Program-made: the position numbers and the translations under genes
The notes under the pieces: generated by a model
The model's database searches: none
What the model saw: the letters and a program-made list of their open reading frames with translations, nothing else
Told to the model about the DNA's origin: nothing
In this document: positions 61,783-64,000 of the stretch, one piece after another
Layout: the number at the start of each line of letters is the position of its first letter
Position numbering within the stretch: position 1 is the stretch's first letter
From: Leifsonia sp. EB41
Lineage (GTDB): Bacteria > Actinomycetota > Actinomycetes > Actinomycetales > Microbacteriaceae
Assembly (NCBI RefSeq): GCF_041262565.1
Contig: NZ_JBGCCJ010000001.1
Coordinates: forward strand, 1,302,001-1,366,000
DNA: 64,000 bases
Direction of reading: 5' to 3'

Positions 61783-62970
61783 ATGGACCGGTCCGAACTC
61801 GTCGAGCTGCTGAGCCCCGAAGGCCTCCGACTGCTCGACTCGCTGCCCCCGTACCGGTCCGAGAAGGACGTTCTCGCGATGGTCACCGACCTGCGCAAGC
61901 AGGGCCACTCCCCCGGGCTCGTCGCGGCGGTGCTGACGCAGGCGAAGCTGCGCAAGAAGGCTGTGGGCAAGTTCGGCGAGTTCGCCTCCCGGATGCTGTT
62001 CACCGAGGCGGGGCTGGAGCAGGCGACGCGCCTGTCGGTCGCTGCGCGCCACGCCGGCCGGTTCCGGGCGGCCGGGCTGACCCGCGTCGCGGACCTCGGC
62101 TGCGGCATCGGAGGCGACGCGCTCGCCCTCGCGGCGCTGGAGCTGGAGGTCACGGCCGTGGAGGCCGACGAGGTGACCGCCGCGATCGCCGCCTTCAACC
62201 TCGCCCCCTTCCCCTCGGCGACGGTCGAGCACCGCCGGGCGGAGGACGTGAGCCTCCGCGCGATCGACGGCGTCTTCCTCGATCCTGCCCGCCGCACGCC
62301 CGGCCACACCGACACCGACCGGCTGACCGATCCCGACGACTACACGCCGTCGCTCGGCTTCGCCTACGAGCTCGCGACCGGCCGTTCGGTCGGGCTCAAG
62401 CTCGGCCCCGGCTTCGACCGCGACCTCATCCCGTCGACCGCGGAGGCCCAGTGGGTGTCCGCCGACGGGCAGGTCGTGGAGCTCGGGCTGTGGTTCGGCG
62501 CGCTCGCCCGCACGGGCATCCGCCGCGCCGCCCTGGTGCTGCGCGGCGACGAGGCGAACGAGCTGACGGCGGAGGCCGACAGCGAGGACGCCGAGACCGG
62601 CGAGCTGGGCGAGTACCTCTACGAGCCGGACGGCGCGGTCATCCGCGCACGCCTGATCGGGGACCTGGCCCGGCGGCTCGACGGCCGGATGCTCGGCGAC
62701 GGCATCGCCTACATCACGGCCGACGAGCCCGTGCCGACGCCGTTCGCGGCGGGCTTCCGCATCCTGGAGACCCTGCCGTTCGCCGAGAAGGACCTCAAGA
62801 AGGCGCTGCGGGCGCGCGGGATCGGCACGCTGGAGATCAAGAAGCGCGGCGTGGACGTCGACCCGGCCGCGCTCCGGACGCGTCTCAAGCTGTCCGGCGA
62901 CCGTCCCGCGACCCTGATCCTGACCAGGGTCGCGGGACGTCACACGGCGTTGCTCGCCGAGCGCCTCTGA
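61783..62970 (+). CDS. Class I SAM-dependent methyltransferase with THUMP-like domain
   Basis: This 395-residue protein has an N-terminal helical part, then a Rossmann methyltransferase core with motif I VADLGCGIGGDALALAAL (about residue 105), the acidic loop VEADEV, and the catalytic-site-like FLDPARRTPGH. The C-terminal region (ARGIGTLEIKKRGVDVDPAALRTRLKLSG) resembles the THUMP-like domain annotated in such actinobacterial proteins, which suggests an RNA substrate. The specific target is unknown. ATG 61783 is preferred because of the -10 box 7 bases upstream. It is divergent from groES, with two CIRCE-like sites between. Confidence 0.82.
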   Translation: MDRSELVELLSPEGLRLLDSLPPYRSEKDVLAMVTDLRKQGHSPGLVAAVLTQAKLRKKAVGKFGEFASRMLFTEAGLEQATRLSVAARHAGRFRAAGLTRVADLGCGIGGDALALAALELEVTAVEADEVTAAIAAFNLAPFPSATVEHRRAEDVSLRAIDGVFLDPARRTPGHTDTDRLTDPDDYTPSLGFAYELATGRSVGLKLGPGFDRDLIPSTAEAQWVSADGQVVELGLWFGALARTGIRRAALVLRGDEANELTAEADSEDAETGELGEYLYEPDGAVIRARLIGDLARRLDGRMLGDGIAYITADEPVPTPFAAGFRILETLPFAEKDLKKALRARGIGTLEIKKRGVDVDPAALRTRLKLSGDRPATLILTRVAGRHTALLAERL

Positions 62971-62982
62971 CCGCGCGACCGG

Positions 62983-63663
62983 TCAGTACCGGTACGTGTT
63001 CGACAGGTTCGCCACGAGGATCCCCCAGAAGATCCAGAAGATGATCGCGATGGCGACCGAGACGAATCCGAGGATGATCCCGGTGAGCCAGAAGCCCTTG
63101 GCCTGCGGCTCCTTGGTGCGGCCGATGAAACCGAGGACGATGGCAGCGACGCCGAAAAGGGCGCCGATCCCGAACGCGAGGTTCAGGACGATGCCCAGGA
63201 TGCCGCCGACGAGCGACAGGATGCTGAGGATCGGCGACTTGGTCGCGGGCGCCGTCGCGTAGGGCTGCGTGTAGCCGGGCGCGGGCTGGCCGTAGGCAGG
63301 CTGACCGTAACCGGGCTGGCCGGGCTGGCCGGGCTGCTGGCCGTACGGCTGCTGTTGACCGTAGGGCTGCTGGCCGTACGGCTGCTGCGGCTGCTGCCCG
63401 TATGGCTGCTGGCCGTACGGCTGCTGCGGCTGCTGCCCGTACGGCTGCTGCGGCTGCTGCCCGTACGGCTGCTGCGGCGCGCCGTACCCGGGCGCGACCG
63501 GCGGAGCGGGCGGCGCAGGAGGCGCCACCGGGGGCGTCGGCGGGACGCCGTCGGGCGCCGCCGCAGGCGGGATGTCGGAGGACGGCGAAACCGGCTGGGC
63601 CGGCGTGCTGCCGTCCGTCCCTTCGGGCTCCGGGGCGCCGGACGGGGTGTTCGGATCGGACAT
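62983..63663 (-). CDS. DUF4190-type membrane protein with Pro/Gln/Tyr/Gly repeat tail
   Basis: This 226-residue protein has a long disordered N-terminal half: a Pro/Ala/Ser-rich segment, then tandem [10 protein letters not shown] repeats (about residues 62-130). Two or three hydrophobic helices follow ([36 protein letters not shown], then [28 protein letters not shown]), the DUF4190 pattern. Such proteins are common in actinobacteria, with unknown function; the repeat tail may interact with partners or phase-separate. ATG 63663 is used because AGGAG lies 9 bases upstream. Confidence 0.82.
   Translation of the reverse strand: MSDPNTPSGAPEPEGTDGSTPAQPVSPSSDIPPAAAPDGVPPTPPVAPPAPPAPPVAPGYGAPQQPYGQQPQQPYGQQPQQPYGQQPYGQQPQQPYGQQPYGQQQPYGQQPGQPGQPGYGQPAYGQPAPGYTQPYATAPATKSPILSILSLVGGILGIVLNLAFGIGALFGVAAIVLGFIGRTKEPQAKGFWLTGIILGFVSVAIAIIFWIFWGILVANLSNTYRY
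63339..63477. repeat. In-frame tandem repeats encoding [10 protein letters not shown]
   Basis: Units of 12-24 bases built on CCGTACGGCTGCTG and CGGCTGCTGC repeat inside the DUF4190 gene. They are coding low-complexity repeats, prone to slippage, so copy number may vary among strains. Confidence 0.85.
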
Positions 63664-63715
63664 GCTGCCCATCTCCTTCTCTGGTGAGTTCCTGAGAAAT
63701 TTCTGTACTGAATCC

Positions 63716-63745
63716 ATCGTCTCAGTGGGGGGCGCAGCGTGTCAA
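63716..63745 (-). promoter_or_regulatory. Promoter of the DUF4190 gene
   Basis: On the minus strand a perfect -35 TTGACA (63745-63740), an 18-bp spacer and -10 GACGAT (63721-63716) lie about 52 bases before ATG 63663. This is the best -35 in the window. Confidence 0.65.
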
Positions 63746-63767
63746 CGCATGCAAATCTCCGGGCGGC

Positions 63768-64000
63768 TCAGACCTCCGCGACCTGAATCTCCGTGACCGG
63801 AAGGGTGGAGTCCGCGCCGAAGTCCAGCCGGCTCGGCGCGCGCCCGGCCATGATGAGCTGCGCGCCGAGCGCCGCGATCATCGCGCCGTTGTCGGTGCAC
63901 AGCGAGAGGGCCGGGATCCGCAGGGCCACGCCCGCCTCGGCCGCCCGCTGCACCGCGAGCTGGCGCACGCGCGCGTTCGCGACGACGCCGCCGCCGAGCA
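63768..64000 (-). CDS. tsaD: tRNA N6-threonylcarbamoyladenosine synthase TsaD (5' part outside the window)
   Basis: Only the last 77 residues or so are present; the frame stays open to the window end. The visible part has [23 protein letters not shown] (TsaD motif GGGVAAN near the sugar/ATP site), [18 protein letters not shown] with the metal-binding Asp of the CTDNGAMIA motif, and a short C-terminal tail. TsaD transfers threonylcarbamoyl to A37 of ANN-decoding tRNAs and is essential in most bacteria. It reads towards the DUF4190 gene, from which it is separated by 104 bases holding that gene's promoter. Confidence 0.93.
   Translation of the reverse strand, partial: LGGGVVANARVRQLAVQRAAEAGVALRIPALSLCTDNGAMIAALGAQLIMAGRAPSRLDFGADSTLPVTEIQVAEV

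Noticed and set aside
63339-63477. Possible CRISPR or VNTR array
   Set aside because: The repeats are in frame inside the DUF4190 gene and encode QQPYGQ units without unique spacers.

Overview
This window is one continuous stretch of very GC-rich chromosome from an actinobacterium, most likely of the family Microbacteriaceae (Leifsonia-like). The grounds are the base composition, many GTG starts, many genes that begin directly on the predicted transcript start, an HrcA/CIRCE-controlled groES, class-E-type LAXTG cell-wall sorting, and actinobacterial gene order (sucC-sucD-DUF6350-purN-purH; tsaD, groES, guaB, guaB3, glpD, guaA in one neighbourhood). No rRNA, tRNA, insertion sequence, prophage or CRISPR was found.

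1-17 kb is an amino-sugar island. The plus strand carries a SIS-domain deaminase/isomerase, a ROK kinase, a PfkB kinase, a class II aldolase, a DeoR regulator and a deacetylase, which looks like an N-acetylgalactosamine route. After purU and a small membrane protein comes a second deacetylase. The minus strand, transcribed towards it, carries a ROK repressor, a sugar ABC transporter without its own ATPase, a cytoplasmic GH3 N-acetylglucosaminidase, a ROK N-acetylglucosamine kinase and nagB, which looks like an uptake, cleavage, phosphorylation, deacetylation and deamination route for N-acetylglucosamine oligosaccharides. The two arms converge on an element made of three hairpin units.

17-31 kb holds isocitrate dehydrogenase, a GNAT/alkyltransferase-like pair, a lipoprotein, a NarL-type two-component system with an extra receiver-only protein, a degenerate ornithine-decarboxylase-fold protein, a heterodimeric ABC exporter preceded by a tiny upstream ORF, a membrane-anchored dimethylargininase-like protein and a branched-chain amino acid dehydrogenase. 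31-46 kb is mostly housekeeping (purH, purN, DUF6350, sucD, sucC, pcrA), with a thioester-domain-like surface protein translationally coupled to an MpaB-like oxygenase, a FUSC transporter and a GDPD.

46-64 kb contains guaA, DUF3817, SURF1, a KhtTU-like antiporter pair, a Phd/RelE toxin-antitoxin pair, glpD, a frameshifted guaB3, a MalY-type aminotransferase, an ABC-F protein, a second copy of the hairpin element, guaB, rarD, groES with two CIRCE-like sites shared with a divergent methyltransferase, a proline/glutamine-rich DUF4190 protein and the end of tsaD. The window cuts the first gene (SIS protein) at its 5' end and the last gene (tsaD, minus strand) at its 5' end.
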